A DNA stretch of 64,000 nucleotides from the NCBI RefSeq assembly GCF_002954615.1, contig NZ_MSCJ01000001.1, positions 2,790,001 through 2,854,000 of the forward strand, in the 5' to 3' direction. Position 1 is the stretch's first letter, and every line of letters starts with the position of its first letter. Below are positions 44,201 through 52,353 of the stretch, in pieces. A program made the position numbers and the translations under genes. The notes under the pieces were generated by a model. It was not told the DNA's origin, searched no databases, and was given only the letters and a program-made list of their open reading frames with translations. Source of the stretch: Photobacterium angustum (lineage in GTDB: Bacteria; Pseudomonadota; Gammaproteobacteria; Enterobacterales; Vibrionaceae).

Positions 44201-44406
44201 AGCTTTATGTCATCCAAGCAACGTTCAACATCTCCATTATCCAAACTAGGGTTAATACGCTGAATTGACTCTTTAAAGATATCAGGGAAAATGTTGGTAT
44301 CAGTACACCAAGTGCTCTGCTTTAAAGATAAGTACTCATACCCTAAGCGCGTTAGGTGCAGTATGGTTGGTATTTTTACTCGTGTGTCTTCATTTTGTTT
44401 TATCAT
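41230..44406 (-). CDS. hsdR: Type I restriction endonuclease subunit HsdR
   Basis: ATG at 44406 follows AGGTG by five bases and gives 1058 residues; a GTG ten codons upstream is possible but weaker. The N-terminal nuclease has PD...ExK (FRPDIILLINGMPLVFIEVKK), and a SF2 motor follows with Walker A HTQGSGKTA, DEVHRS and GLTGTPLL. This is the usual HsdR build. It is the first gene of hsdR-hsdM-hsdS-kwaA-kwaB, which share overlaps or tiny gaps and so one transcript. Confidence 0.96.
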   Translation of the reverse strand: MIKQNEDTRVKIPTILHLTRLGYEYLSLKQSTWCTDTNIFPDIFKESIQRINPSLDNGDVERCLDDIKLSLDNEDLGRAFYEKLTSRSGTKLIDFDDFSKNSLHVVTELTYKNGDEEFRPDIILLINGMPLVFIEVKKPNNKDGVIAERNRINTRFQNPKFRRFVNITQLMLFSNNMEYDDGSSEPIQGAFYASSSYTKPIFNYFREEEVLNLTKLLKPLADDTENFVLKDNNYTVIKHSPEFLTNKDHDAPTNRICTSLLNPERLAFMLRYSLAYVKETDGLQKHVMRYPQLFATKAIENKLSEGIKKGIIWHTQGSGKTALAYYNVRHLTDYYQKQHIIPKFYFIVDRIDLLIQAQREFTSRGLMVHTVNSREAFAQSIKATKVIHNDSGKPEITVVNIQKFEDDPSVLRTVDYDVNIQRVYFLDEVHRSYNPKGSFLANLTQSDPNAIKIGLTGTPLLLEEKDKDPTKEPKAFSSKQIFGNYIHKYYYNASIADGYTLRLIREEIASNYVMAMREALQEVELQQGSIDKKQAYAHPRFVEPMLNYIVQDFEKSRSSWGDNSIGGMVICDSSEQAKELFKQFNAIYATKPVLPASSKSEKAVVKESVIHEPRASYNEKLKRDNQVHSAALILHDVGSKEERKEWVEQYKAGEIDFVFVYNMLLTGFDAKRLKKLYLGRVIKKHNLLQALTRVNRTYKEFRYGYVVDFADISAEFDATNKAYFDELKSELGDEMDSYSNLFKSHEEVCEEIEHIKDVLFQFDTENTELFQQQIGQISDRKQILALKKALESAKDLYNLIRLQGDTEQLQELDFAKLNVLYRYTNDHLGNLNLKEQIENNADTTNLLNAALEDVVFMFTKVGESELKLADELKNTLRKTREALAGNIDQADPKFIALKEELERLFKTKNLSEVSQEQMDQNIGALRKIHERVKVLNQENSRYKAKYLGDEKYARTHKRLLEGKRGEGQHSKLFESTENLVERRIFDALAAIKQLTDEQVLNNQQLLNNESYFERTVMPNTIKQFKVEQKINLTPVAAKHINTLVVREYLNEFNGRTPW

Positions 44407-44547
44407 GGTGCACCTGCTTGGAATAGAGTTACTCACTCAATTGAATATTTATAACCACGCAGAGAATAAGTGAAAATTTAACTTCTGACCACAATTAAAC
44501 ACATATAAATCAATAACATTTATATAAATTTAAACTACCCCCTATAA

Positions 44548-45927
44548 TTATATCTTTAAAAAAGCAGAAATAACTCGCTGCTTAAAAGTACCCAATAAAA
44601 GTTCATCTATAATCACATTTGGATAATCGTAGGAACTACCATCCACTTTGTTATTCCAAACTAAGTTTGTAGAACCATCAACGCCAAGATTTTCTACCTC
44701 AATTATTTCATCTAGGCCAATACGTTGAGATTTCGTATGTAATATCTCTGTATTTGTCATTTTCTGAAACATACAAGATTCAGGGATGTCTTGTTCTATT
44801 CTCTCAGAGAATGTAATTAAACTTTCCTCTGCAAACGTGAACAGCCATGCTTGTTGATTAATTCCCTCATTAACCCGAAGAATACGTCCCAGCACCTGCC
44901 TGAAATACAACTCTGTTTTAACAGAACTTATATGGCAACAAACTTGAAGCCGAGGTATATCTGTACCTTCACTAATCATTCCAACACTAACAATCCATTG
45001 GGTATTTCCCTGACGATAACGTTCTATTTCTGCTAAAGGTTCATCATGTCGGTATGTCACGACAGTTACAGTTTGTGCGTACCGTTCTAAAAGTATTCTT
45101 TTTATAGATATTGCATGTTGAACCGAAGAAGCAACAACCAACCCTCCGGCTTGGGGTGACTCTAAACGAATATCAGCAAGTTTTTGGCAACCTAATCCCA
45201 ATAAATATTCCATAGCCTCATCATTCTGAATAACACTTTGATAAGAGGTCTTCGTTTCTTTTAGCATTTGCAATATCGAAGAAAAAGATTCAGTTTTATT
45301 TTCACTTGTCACTGATAAGCTCTCGTTATCAACCAATACAATCTTTGGAGAACGGCAAACTCTATCTTCAATCGCTTTCGCTAAGGTGTATTGATAATCA
45401 ACAAAAAGTTGACCATTACTACCTTTATATTCACTCATAACTATCGGGAGCATATCAGATCGCCAAGGTGTCCCAGACATAGCGAGTGTATATATCGCCA
45501 GATGCTGAACCTTCGCTAGAATTTGTTCTCCCCAAACATTTGCAACTCCTATATCAGAGCCTGCGCAATGATGTATTTCGTCAAAAACTACAAGTACACG
45601 ATGATTTTGTAATGTTTTCCAAAAGTCATCTTTTAAATACGGAATAGATTGATAAGTAATCGACTGCCCAATCGAACCTAAACCACCATAAAACGAACAA
45701 TTTAAAATTCTAGAAAAAGTTCGTTTTATACTTTCAGCAATTGTCAGTGACGGAGAAAAACAAAGAACAAGGTCAATCATATCTTTTTTTAAAAGCTCTA
45801 AAGCTACTGAAGCAGCGAAGACCGTCTTTCCTGCTCCAGGCGTAGCCTGACAGAAAAAATGGGAGTTCCCTTCTGTAAACTTTTTCAGAGCTAAAGCTAC
45901 ACACTCCTGCTGCCACTGCCTTAGCAT
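44548..45927 (-). CDS. SF2 DEAD/DEAH-type helicase of an uncharacterised two-gene system
   Basis: The 459-residue protein has motif I ATPGAGKT (28-35), motif II DEIHH (116-120), motif III SGTPWR (151-156) and motif VI QVLGRILR (344-351), so both RecA-like lobes are present. It resembles the helicase core of restriction-type SF2 proteins, with only about 110 further residues and no nuclease. It overlaps the upstream winged-helix gene by 7 bp. Its place in a defence island suggests an antiphage role, which is inference. Confidence 0.85.
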   Translation of the reverse strand: MLRQWQQECVALALKKFTEGNSHFFCQATPGAGKTVFAASVALELLKKDMIDLVLCFSPSLTIAESIKRTFSRILNCSFYGGLGSIGQSITYQSIPYLKDDFWKTLQNHRVLVVFDEIHHCAGSDIGVANVWGEQILAKVQHLAIYTLAMSGTPWRSDMLPIVMSEYKGSNGQLFVDYQYTLAKAIEDRVCRSPKIVLVDNESLSVTSENKTESFSSILQMLKETKTSYQSVIQNDEAMEYLLGLGCQKLADIRLESPQAGGLVVASSVQHAISIKRILLERYAQTVTVVTYRHDEPLAEIERYRQGNTQWIVSVGMISEGTDIPRLQVCCHISSVKTELYFRQVLGRILRVNEGINQQAWLFTFAEESLITFSERIEQDIPESCMFQKMTNTEILHTKSQRIGLDEIIEVENLGVDGSTNLVWNNKVDGSSYDYPNVIIDELLLGTFKQRVISAFLKI

Positions 45928-46451
45928 AAGCCATCCTTAGACAATGAAGTCAGTAGTTTAGTTAAGCCATTCACCTTACCCAGCAAGTATGCAGATTGTT
46001 CTCTTGCTTGTTTTAATAAAAAATCAAGCCTATCTTTTAGTTCAGGAAATCTCGATTTTAATGAGTTATATTGCTCTATCTCACCAAGTACAATCTCTAG
46101 CTCAGCCTTATATGTTGTTTGCTCTTTGAGTAATACAGAATAATCGTTTTCTAATCGTTCCTTAGCTTTACGTTCATCAATTGAAGAACTTTTTTTGTAT
46201 AATTCAAAGCTATGAAATAACGATGTTTGAAAATACCTCTTTTCTCTTCCTTTTCCTTCAGTGGATAGCCACCCTTTTTGCTCATACTGCCAAAGTTTAC
46301 GATAAACTTGTTTCCTCGCTACATCATAGTCTGAAGATATAGCAGTCATTGGCAAAAGAATATCTCTTGCTTCGAGAACTGAAAAACCATCCATTCTTTT
46401 TTCTATCAATAAGTTATACATCACTTCACAAATTTTTTTTGAAGGTTTCAT
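45921..46451 (-). CDS. Predicted winged-helix plus coiled-coil partner of the helicase
   Basis: The 176-residue protein has an N-terminal part (1-70) with the look of a winged helix (VARKQVYRKLWQYEQKGWLSTEGKGREKRYF) and a long helical coiled-coil half (about 85-165). I do not recognise a family. The 7-bp overlap with the helicase gene implies coupled synthesis and probably a complex. A perfect palindrome lies 23 bp upstream of its start. Confidence 0.65.
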   Translation of the reverse strand: MKPSKKICEVMYNLLIEKRMDGFSVLEARDILLPMTAISSDYDVARKQVYRKLWQYEQKGWLSTEGKGREKRYFQTSLFHSFELYKKSSSIDERKAKERLENDYSVLLKEQTTYKAELEIVLGEIEQYNSLKSRFPELKDRLDFLLKQAREQSAYLLGKVNGLTKLLTSLSKDGLC

Positions 46452-46473
46452 TTTTAGCTCATAGAATTAAAAG

Positions 46474-46490
46474 ACTCAGGATTCCTGAGT
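46474..46490. promoter_or_regulatory. 17-bp perfect palindrome, probable operator for the XRE regulator
   Basis: ACTCAGGATTCCTGAGT is symmetrical about T46482. It lies between the divergent winged-helix/helicase operon (start 46451) and the XRE gene (start 46553), where a dimeric XRE repressor would control both. Confidence 0.7.
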
Positions 46491-46552
46491 ATACATAAAT
46501 CAATAATACTAAGAAAATCTGAGCAAACGTACTAGTAAATTATGAATTGTAA

Positions 46553-46870
46553 GTGTCAACAAATAATCCAATCCCTGGACGCCTCAAAGAGATACGTAAA
46601 CAAGCAAAAATCTCACAAAAAAAGCTTGGGGTATGTATTGGTATTGATGAAAGCTCTGCAAGTGGAAGAATGAATCAATACGAGAAAGGAAAACATACAC
46701 CGGATATAGGCACGCTAAAAAAAATTGCCGATGAACTGGGTGTGCCTGTAAGTTATTTTTACTGCGAAGATGAAGAATCAGCTGAATTAGTCTGCTTGAT
46801 AGACAAACTAACAAAAGCCGATAAGAATTCTCTTATCGACTACATCAAGAATAGATACCAAGAAAAGTAA
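46553..46870 (+). CDS. XRE-family helix-turn-helix regulator
   Basis: The 105-residue protein has a Cro/CI-type helix-turn-helix (about 10-68: LKEIRKQAKISQKKLG...NQYEKGKHTPDIGTLKKIADEL) and a short helical tail. The start is GTG with no clear ribosome-binding site, as in many leaderless repressor mRNAs. It is the only plus-strand gene of the element and is divergent from the helicase operon, so it probably represses that operon and itself. Confidence 0.88.
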   Translation: MSTNNPIPGRLKEIRKQAKISQKKLGVCIGIDESSASGRMNQYEKGKHTPDIGTLKKIADELGVPVSYFYCEDEESAELVCLIDKLTKADKNSLIDYIKNRYQEK

Positions 46871-46873
46871 TTA

Positions 46874-48070
46874 CTATACGTTTTGACCCGCAACCCAACC
46901 AGACGACCAAGCCCATTGGAAGTTAAAACCTCCAAGGTGACCTGTCACATCAACACACTCACCAATAAAGTAAAGCCCAGGAATATCTCTAGCTTCCATT
47001 GTTTTAGACGATAAATAATTGGTGTCAACACCACCAATGGTCGCTTCTGCTGTTCTATACCCTTCCGTTCCATTAGGTTTAATTTCCCAAGAGTGAAGAG
47101 CTGAGCTAATATTATCTATCTCTCGTTTATTCAATTGGCGAAGTGGTTTATTTTCAAACACATTAAGTTCGATAAAATACTCGACAAGACGTTTAGGTAA
47201 TACTTTAGACAGCGTTGTTTTGACCTCTTGTGCTGGGTTGCTTTCTGTTGCTTTTTCGATCAACTCAATGGCACTCAAATCAGGTAGCCAATCAACTTGA
47301 ACGACATCGCCAGAGTTCCAATACGAAGAAATCTGCAATACTGATGGGCCAGAGATACCTCGGTGAGTAAATAAAAGAGCTTCTAGGAACTCTTGATTGT
47401 TGCAGGTAATTCGGACAGGGAGAGCAGTTCCAGTTAATTCTGTTAACCCTTTTTCTCGACCATCTAATGTAAACGGTACCAAGGCTGCTTGAGGAGAAAT
47501 AACCCCTAAGCCAAACTGTTCAGCGACTTTCCAACCCAAAGGGGTCGCACCTAAACGTGGCATTGATAGTCCACCGGTTGCGACAACCAAAGACTTACAA
47601 TTAAAGACTCCATTGGAAGTCTCTATTTTAAAGTTATTATCGGCTACACGTTCAATTGAAGTAATTTCACACTGGTACTTATACTTCACATTACCAGTTT
47701 CATCACACTCATTAATTAGCATTTTTACGATATCTTTCGAGTCATGATCGTTAACACAGAACAATTGCCCGTGATCACGCTCTTCAAACTCAATACCATG
47801 CTTGTAGATCATCGAAATGAAATCCCAATTGGTATATTGAGCCAATGCAGACTTAACAAAGTGGGGGTTTTGACTTAAAAAGTTCTTTGCTGTGACATCA
47901 TAGTTGGTGAAGTTACAACGCCCACCTCCAGCAATAAGAATCTTACGACCAGGCCGCTTACCATGATCAAGCACAAGAACTGAACGCCCGCGTTGACCTG
48001 CACTAGCTGCGCACATTAAACCAGCGGCGCCTGCTCCAATAACAATAACATCTGACTGAATAGCTGACAT
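46874..48070 (-). CDS. yhiN: Element-borne complete YhiN-type flavoprotein (replacement copy)
   Basis: ATG at 48070 gives 398 residues of the HI0933 family: FAD motif GAGAAGLMCA near the N terminus, GGGRCNFTN near 48-56, GLSMPRLGATP and the complete C terminus ending LGGFNFQWAWSSGW. By eye it shares roughly 60 percent identity with the broken native copy, so it is not a recent duplicate. At the insertion point (GYRTAE) it uses AGA ACA where the native gene uses CGT ACA, so TGTA is absent. It ends 4 bp from the XRE stop codon. Confidence 0.93.
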   Translation of the reverse strand: MSAIQSDVIVIGAGAAGLMCAASAGQRGRSVLVLDHGKRPGRKILIAGGGRCNFTNYDVTAKNFLSQNPHFVKSALAQYTNWDFISMIYKHGIEFEERDHGQLFCVNDHDSKDIVKMLINECDETGNVKYKYQCEITSIERVADNNFKIETSNGVFNCKSLVVATGGLSMPRLGATPLGWKVAEQFGLGVISPQAALVPFTLDGREKGLTELTGTALPVRITCNNQEFLEALLFTHRGISGPSVLQISSYWNSGDVVQVDWLPDLSAIELIEKATESNPAQEVKTTLSKVLPKRLVEYFIELNVFENKPLRQLNKREIDNISSALHSWEIKPNGTEGYRTAEATIGGVDTNYLSSKTMEARDIPGLYFIGECVDVTGHLGGFNFQWAWSSGWVAGQNV

Positions 48071-48169
48071 GAAATTAAGACTCTCAGGGCTATGAGTGAT
48101 AAAAGAGCGACATAGTACGGAAAAAGGCATTCACCAGCAACAAGCTCACGCAGGTATCAACATGCCTAG

Positions 48170-49666
48170 TCACTTATCAACTAGAAGGTTCGACTCTTCT
48201 TCAATCGCATTCAAGTTTTTTATTATAGGTTTTAAATCAGCCTCACTGTAATTTAGCCCTTTTATCTGCGCTCTAGTATCACTAACCAGTTTCGATATTG
48301 CACTAAAACGTGAGTGTAAATTCTTCATTTGATAAGCATACTCAAAGACATCTAGTTCCTCCCAAGCTAGATCAATATATTCGTTCAAACTTTTATGGTC
48401 TTTGTGATCAGTGAAACTAGCAACTTTCTTCAGAATGGTTTCATAATCTTTATCATTAAAATTATGATTGCTCTTCAAAGGGTTTTTATCCATGAAAGAA
48501 ACAAGATGTAGCTTAACCATATTAGTTACAAAACGATGTCTAAACATACTTTGACAGGTTTTAGTCACGATACCAGCTCTCAAGCTCAATCGCTTAAAAT
48601 CCATATAAGCTGCAGACTGTTTTACAGATTTAGCTGTCTCTGAATTCAAATATATAAAATCATCCACCTCAGATTCACTAGATATAAGCTCATACTTTAT
48701 CAACCTCTTGATGAACTTATCTCTATGCACTGACATAAAAATCTCGATCCTCATAGCAACACTACGTTCTATGGGAATTATGCGAAATCGTGCCTCTTCA
48801 CGTTTATATGTTGGAATTTCAATCTTTGCATTTTCTATGTGTTCTACATTCGAACTATAGGGAATTCGAACAAGTTCTATTGGTCTCAATCCAGTAGCTT
48901 CAAGCAATTCAAGCTGAATACGCCTTCTGTGGTACATATAATCAAGGTGAGCTTCTTGGTCTTCCTTGTCAAAAAGTTGAAGTAAATGGTCATTTAGCCG
49001 CATCACACCCTTTTCGTAATTCAATGTATCCCATAACCTCTTTATGACAGAGACGGCAATAGCGGTTTTTGGCTTTGTGGCTGAAGTTGGTAAACGTGTA
49101 AGGAAAACTTCGGACGGTCCAAAATTTCGACCTTCCCGGCCTCTTTTTTGAATTATTTTGAGCTTAACTTGATACCTTTGCTTTGGTCTATCAACACCGA
49201 TAATGTATTGAGTTGGGAAATGCTCTGCTTGAAGCCATTTAAGAAAAGCTACAAACTTAGGAAGAATTATAAGCCTAATAGTGTCGTTATTACGTGCACG
49301 CGTTAACCCATCCGATTTCTTTTCAGCAACTAATTCACTGACTAACTCATCGATGTGTACTGTTGTTAGATCCCAAAATTCAACGTTCTTCTTATAACAA
49401 TAACGGACCAGATGAGACAGTGCAGAGGCATAAGTGCCAACTGTCCCCCCATCTTCTCGAGTAATTGTTACTGCACCTTCAGAAACTAAGTGCGCAAGAT
49501 ACATTTCAACAGGAAAGCAAGTTGTTCCATCAGGCCAACGAAAATGGTAAATACCCTTAGATATATCTTTATTTGTTAAGACTTCACCAGAGCTCTCATC
49601 AAAACGAAGTATTGAAGGAAACTCCATATCAGAAATAAAGGTGTATAGTTGACTTTTATTTTTCAT
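48170..49666 (-). CDS. Tyrosine recombinase C (498 residues)
   Basis: ATG at 49666 after AGAGG. The C-terminal catalytic domain has Arg261 (TGLRPIEL), an R-H pair at 376-377 (MFRHRF) and the probable nucleophile Tyr430 (LNEYI). The box II histidine position appears as Ser. The N-terminal half is a core-binding-like domain. It overlaps the small upstream gene by 11 bp. By size and order it could be the GmtY-type recombinase, but I cannot confirm this. Confidence 0.82.
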   Translation of the reverse strand: MKNKSQLYTFISDMEFPSILRFDESSGEVLTNKDISKGIYHFRWPDGTTCFPVEMYLAHLVSEGAVTITREDGGTVGTYASALSHLVRYCYKKNVEFWDLTTVHIDELVSELVAEKKSDGLTRARNNDTIRLIILPKFVAFLKWLQAEHFPTQYIIGVDRPKQRYQVKLKIIQKRGREGRNFGPSEVFLTRLPTSATKPKTAIAVSVIKRLWDTLNYEKGVMRLNDHLLQLFDKEDQEAHLDYMYHRRRIQLELLEATGLRPIELVRIPYSSNVEHIENAKIEIPTYKREEARFRIIPIERSVAMRIEIFMSVHRDKFIKRLIKYELISSESEVDDFIYLNSETAKSVKQSAAYMDFKRLSLRAGIVTKTCQSMFRHRFVTNMVKLHLVSFMDKNPLKSNHNFNDKDYETILKKVASFTDHKDHKSLNEYIDLAWEELDVFEYAYQMKNLHSRFSAISKLVSDTRAQIKGLNYSEADLKPIIKNLNAIEEESNLLVDK

Positions 49667-50165
49667 TATCAACCTCTTTCTCTAACCCGAAATAATCTGC
49701 ATACAAGTTTTTATGCTTGTTATATTCAAGAGCATTTCCATTCGAGTTTGCAAGTAAATCAAGTACTAAACGATTAAGGTCGTTATAAGCCCTAACCAAA
49801 ATAGCTTGGTCGCGTTGCAAGTTATCAATTTGTTGCTTCGCTTCCTCCATTGGTGTCAGGTTTGGTCCTTCATTACTTGATTCTAAAGGGATATTTTTAT
49901 GCGTTTTTATTAGCTCCTTTCTAAGATTGTCAACGACTTCATAACCATTGAGGTTCCCTTCACATGGAATATAGTCTGTACAATATTTCTTGAAGGAGTT
50001 CAGAGACATCCCTTCAATGCCTCTTCCCTTACGCTTAAGATTGGCAAGGCTTTCTTGACGATCACATTTCGAGATTAGCCATGTATAAGTATTAGAATTG
50101 TCATTTATGGCTTTTTTCATCTCACTGTATAGATTAATGACTGACTGAGCTTTGTTATTTAACAT
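49656..50165 (-). CDS. Small coiled-coil protein of the recombinase operon
   Basis: ATG at 50165 lies behind GAGGGGGA and gives 169 residues, with a predicted coiled coil near 110-140 (PMEEAKQQIDNLQRDQAILV). It is enclosed between two recombinase genes, overlapping each by 11 bp. This is the position and style of TnpC in Tn554-type elements or GmtX in Gamma-Mobile-Trio islands. It is probably an accessory factor for integration; function unproven. Confidence 0.65.
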   Translation of the reverse strand: MLNNKAQSVINLYSEMKKAINDNSNTYTWLISKCDRQESLANLKRKGRGIEGMSLNSFKKYCTDYIPCEGNLNGYEVVDNLRKELIKTHKNIPLESSNEGPNLTPMEEAKQQIDNLQRDQAILVRAYNDLNRLVLDLLANSNGNALEYNKHKNLYADYFGLEKEVDNEK

Positions 50166-52353
50166 TACTTTCCCCCTCATCAACTTTGGTTACTTGGAAA
50201 GCAACCTTTGCCTTTTCAATCAAACCATTACGCTCACTAATACTATAGAAAACAATCGAAAACTTACCTTTTCTCAAACGAAGCGCTATATAGGCTGCAA
50301 GATCTTCTTCAGGGATTGATGTGTAATCTTTAACCTTAAAGTGCTCACAAACAAGCCTATATAGCTCCTCCGTATTTTTCATTTCAAGTAAAGAACTTTG
50401 TTCATGAAAGTAGGTGACTTGTTGACGAGCATAATCAGCTTCTATCTCTGTCATTTCAGAGCCTGGACTGTTGGATTCAATATAAGAAAGGATATGTTCT
50501 GAGTTAGCATGACCTGCGATCCATCGGCATGCATCGATTGAGGAATGTTTAAAAGACCAAAAGAATGTCAGTAAAAATGTTTTCCTCATCTCGTGAACAT
50601 TAATATACCAACGTCGACCATACTCATCGACAGTCGTCTGATAATAATCACAAAATCGCTCCAGAGCTCCAATGATCAAATCTGAACCGAGGATACTTCC
50701 CATTCTATTATTTGAACCTGTATTTAATTGATAAAGCAGGTAACCCGACTCCCGCTTACTCACTTCATAAGCAAATTTCTGTGTGATTTTGTTGAGTTTT
50801 TGTAAGGTCTGAATCGCTCTTGCTGTAATCTTAGGGATAGGTTTAGCTGTTTCAGGAAGTTGGTCATTCACTCCAGACTTCATGAGAGAATGAACCATCC
50901 AGTAACCGTCTCCTTCTTTGTGAAATAAACAGTTATATGGCAAGCGAACAATTTCTTCCATGCGAATCGGTTTCAAGCCCGCAATCAAAATAAAACAAGA
51001 CGCTTTCAATAACTCTAAGAGACATACAAAAGATAATCCGGTTCGATCTCCATTCATTTTATTCTTTGAGCACTCCTTAAACTCTTCATCAAGACGAGAG
51101 AAGCTCACTATATTAAAGTGGTTTTTGATCTCACTAGGCAGCAGTGATTTCAATACATCAATTTTTTTGTAGTTGTAATTACTGTCTCTATCCAAGTGCC
51201 CCTTAATCTCAAGTTCTGTTAACAGAGTCTCATAAAACTGAACGATGTTATCTGCATGATTAATTATCATATCGATAGACTTATTAAGAGTAAGCAGACT
51301 GGTTTCTAAAGGTATCCAAGGTGTGTGCTTTTTAGGTGTCGATATCCTAGAAATGTAGGCTGAAAGCTCTCCAATCCTTATTGCATCAGGATTTGGTAAA
51401 AAGGTTTTAAACATATCCCAATACTGGAAACCTTTTCGGAAAAGCGTAACAATCGCTACTGCTGCTGAATCTGTATATGTTTTTCCTCTTACATCTTTTA
51501 TCAGTGGGGTTCGGTGAGATGGAAAGTCAGTATATTGATTTACTGGCAATAAGACCTGGTTGTTTTGCTCAAGTAGATCCGGCTCGAATTGCCTAAAGAA
51601 CAAAGTTCCAGCATGCCCATAGGCATCTTGTGTAGAGAGAGAGGTATTTTTATAGAAACTTTTTCTATCAACCACCTTTTTTCCGTGGCCGTTATCTCTA
51701 TATAACTCGTTACTTTCAAAAAACGAAATGCACTCTTTTATCGTTTTTTCATCTAACGTCAAAGGATCAACATAATAGTCTAGATGTAGACCAATCTCAG
51801 CCATCAAACGATGACCAAAACGAAGAGCGCCGAATGAGCCACCAGATATCACTTCCTTTAAAAACAATTTGATATCTGATTGTGATAATTTAGAAAAACC
51901 ATATCTACTCGGTTCAAACTTGTCTTTATGAAGATACAGCCAGTTGACGAAGGTTAATATTTTTGTCCCCATATCTTGAACAGATTTTGAAGCCATTCTT
52001 TCTTGGTTAATAGGATCATCAACTATTAAAAAGAACCACTTTTGTAACTGATATAAGAGAGGCTGGTTAACTGTATCCGTGAGGGTTGTTCCATCAGGCA
52101 ACTGTCTATTCCAGTTAACACTGACAGTATAACGGTACATTTCTCCTGTTTTTTTCAGTCGCTCTTTAGTGTTTTTTCTAGTTTTTGACGTTCTAACAAT
52201 CCACTTTTCAGCATGAATATCCGAAAGTAACCACCGAGCTTTGTACTCCGTATAAACAAGGTTATCTATAGCATCGAAAGCCGAGAGAAAATCTACAATT
52301 TCAGCTTTCAAATGTGCTTGATTTGGTCCGATATGAACATTAATAGACTTCAT
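50155..52353 (-). CDS. Tyrosine recombinase B (732 residues)
   Basis: The catalytic residues are well preserved: Arg464 (LKPIRMEEI), HEMR at 587-590, GH at 614-615 and Tyr624 (ILSYIES). The 440 residues before the catalytic domain are much longer than in phage integrases, comparable to TnpB of Tn554. It overlaps the upstream recombinase by ATGA and the next gene by 11 bp. It is probably the main strand-exchange enzyme. Confidence 0.88.
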   Translation of the reverse strand: MKSINVHIGPNQAHLKAEIVDFLSAFDAIDNLVYTEYKARWLLSDIHAEKWIVRTSKTRKNTKERLKKTGEMYRYTVSVNWNRQLPDGTTLTDTVNQPLLYQLQKWFFLIVDDPINQERMASKSVQDMGTKILTFVNWLYLHKDKFEPSRYGFSKLSQSDIKLFLKEVISGGSFGALRFGHRLMAEIGLHLDYYVDPLTLDEKTIKECISFFESNELYRDNGHGKKVVDRKSFYKNTSLSTQDAYGHAGTLFFRQFEPDLLEQNNQVLLPVNQYTDFPSHRTPLIKDVRGKTYTDSAAVAIVTLFRKGFQYWDMFKTFLPNPDAIRIGELSAYISRISTPKKHTPWIPLETSLLTLNKSIDMIINHADNIVQFYETLLTELEIKGHLDRDSNYNYKKIDVLKSLLPSEIKNHFNIVSFSRLDEEFKECSKNKMNGDRTGLSFVCLLELLKASCFILIAGLKPIRMEEIVRLPYNCLFHKEGDGYWMVHSLMKSGVNDQLPETAKPIPKITARAIQTLQKLNKITQKFAYEVSKRESGYLLYQLNTGSNNRMGSILGSDLIIGALERFCDYYQTTVDEYGRRWYINVHEMRKTFLLTFFWSFKHSSIDACRWIAGHANSEHILSYIESNSPGSEMTEIEADYARQQVTYFHEQSSLLEMKNTEELYRLVCEHFKVKDYTSIPEEDLAAYIALRLRKGKFSIVFYSISERNGLIEKAKVAFQVTKVDEGESNVK

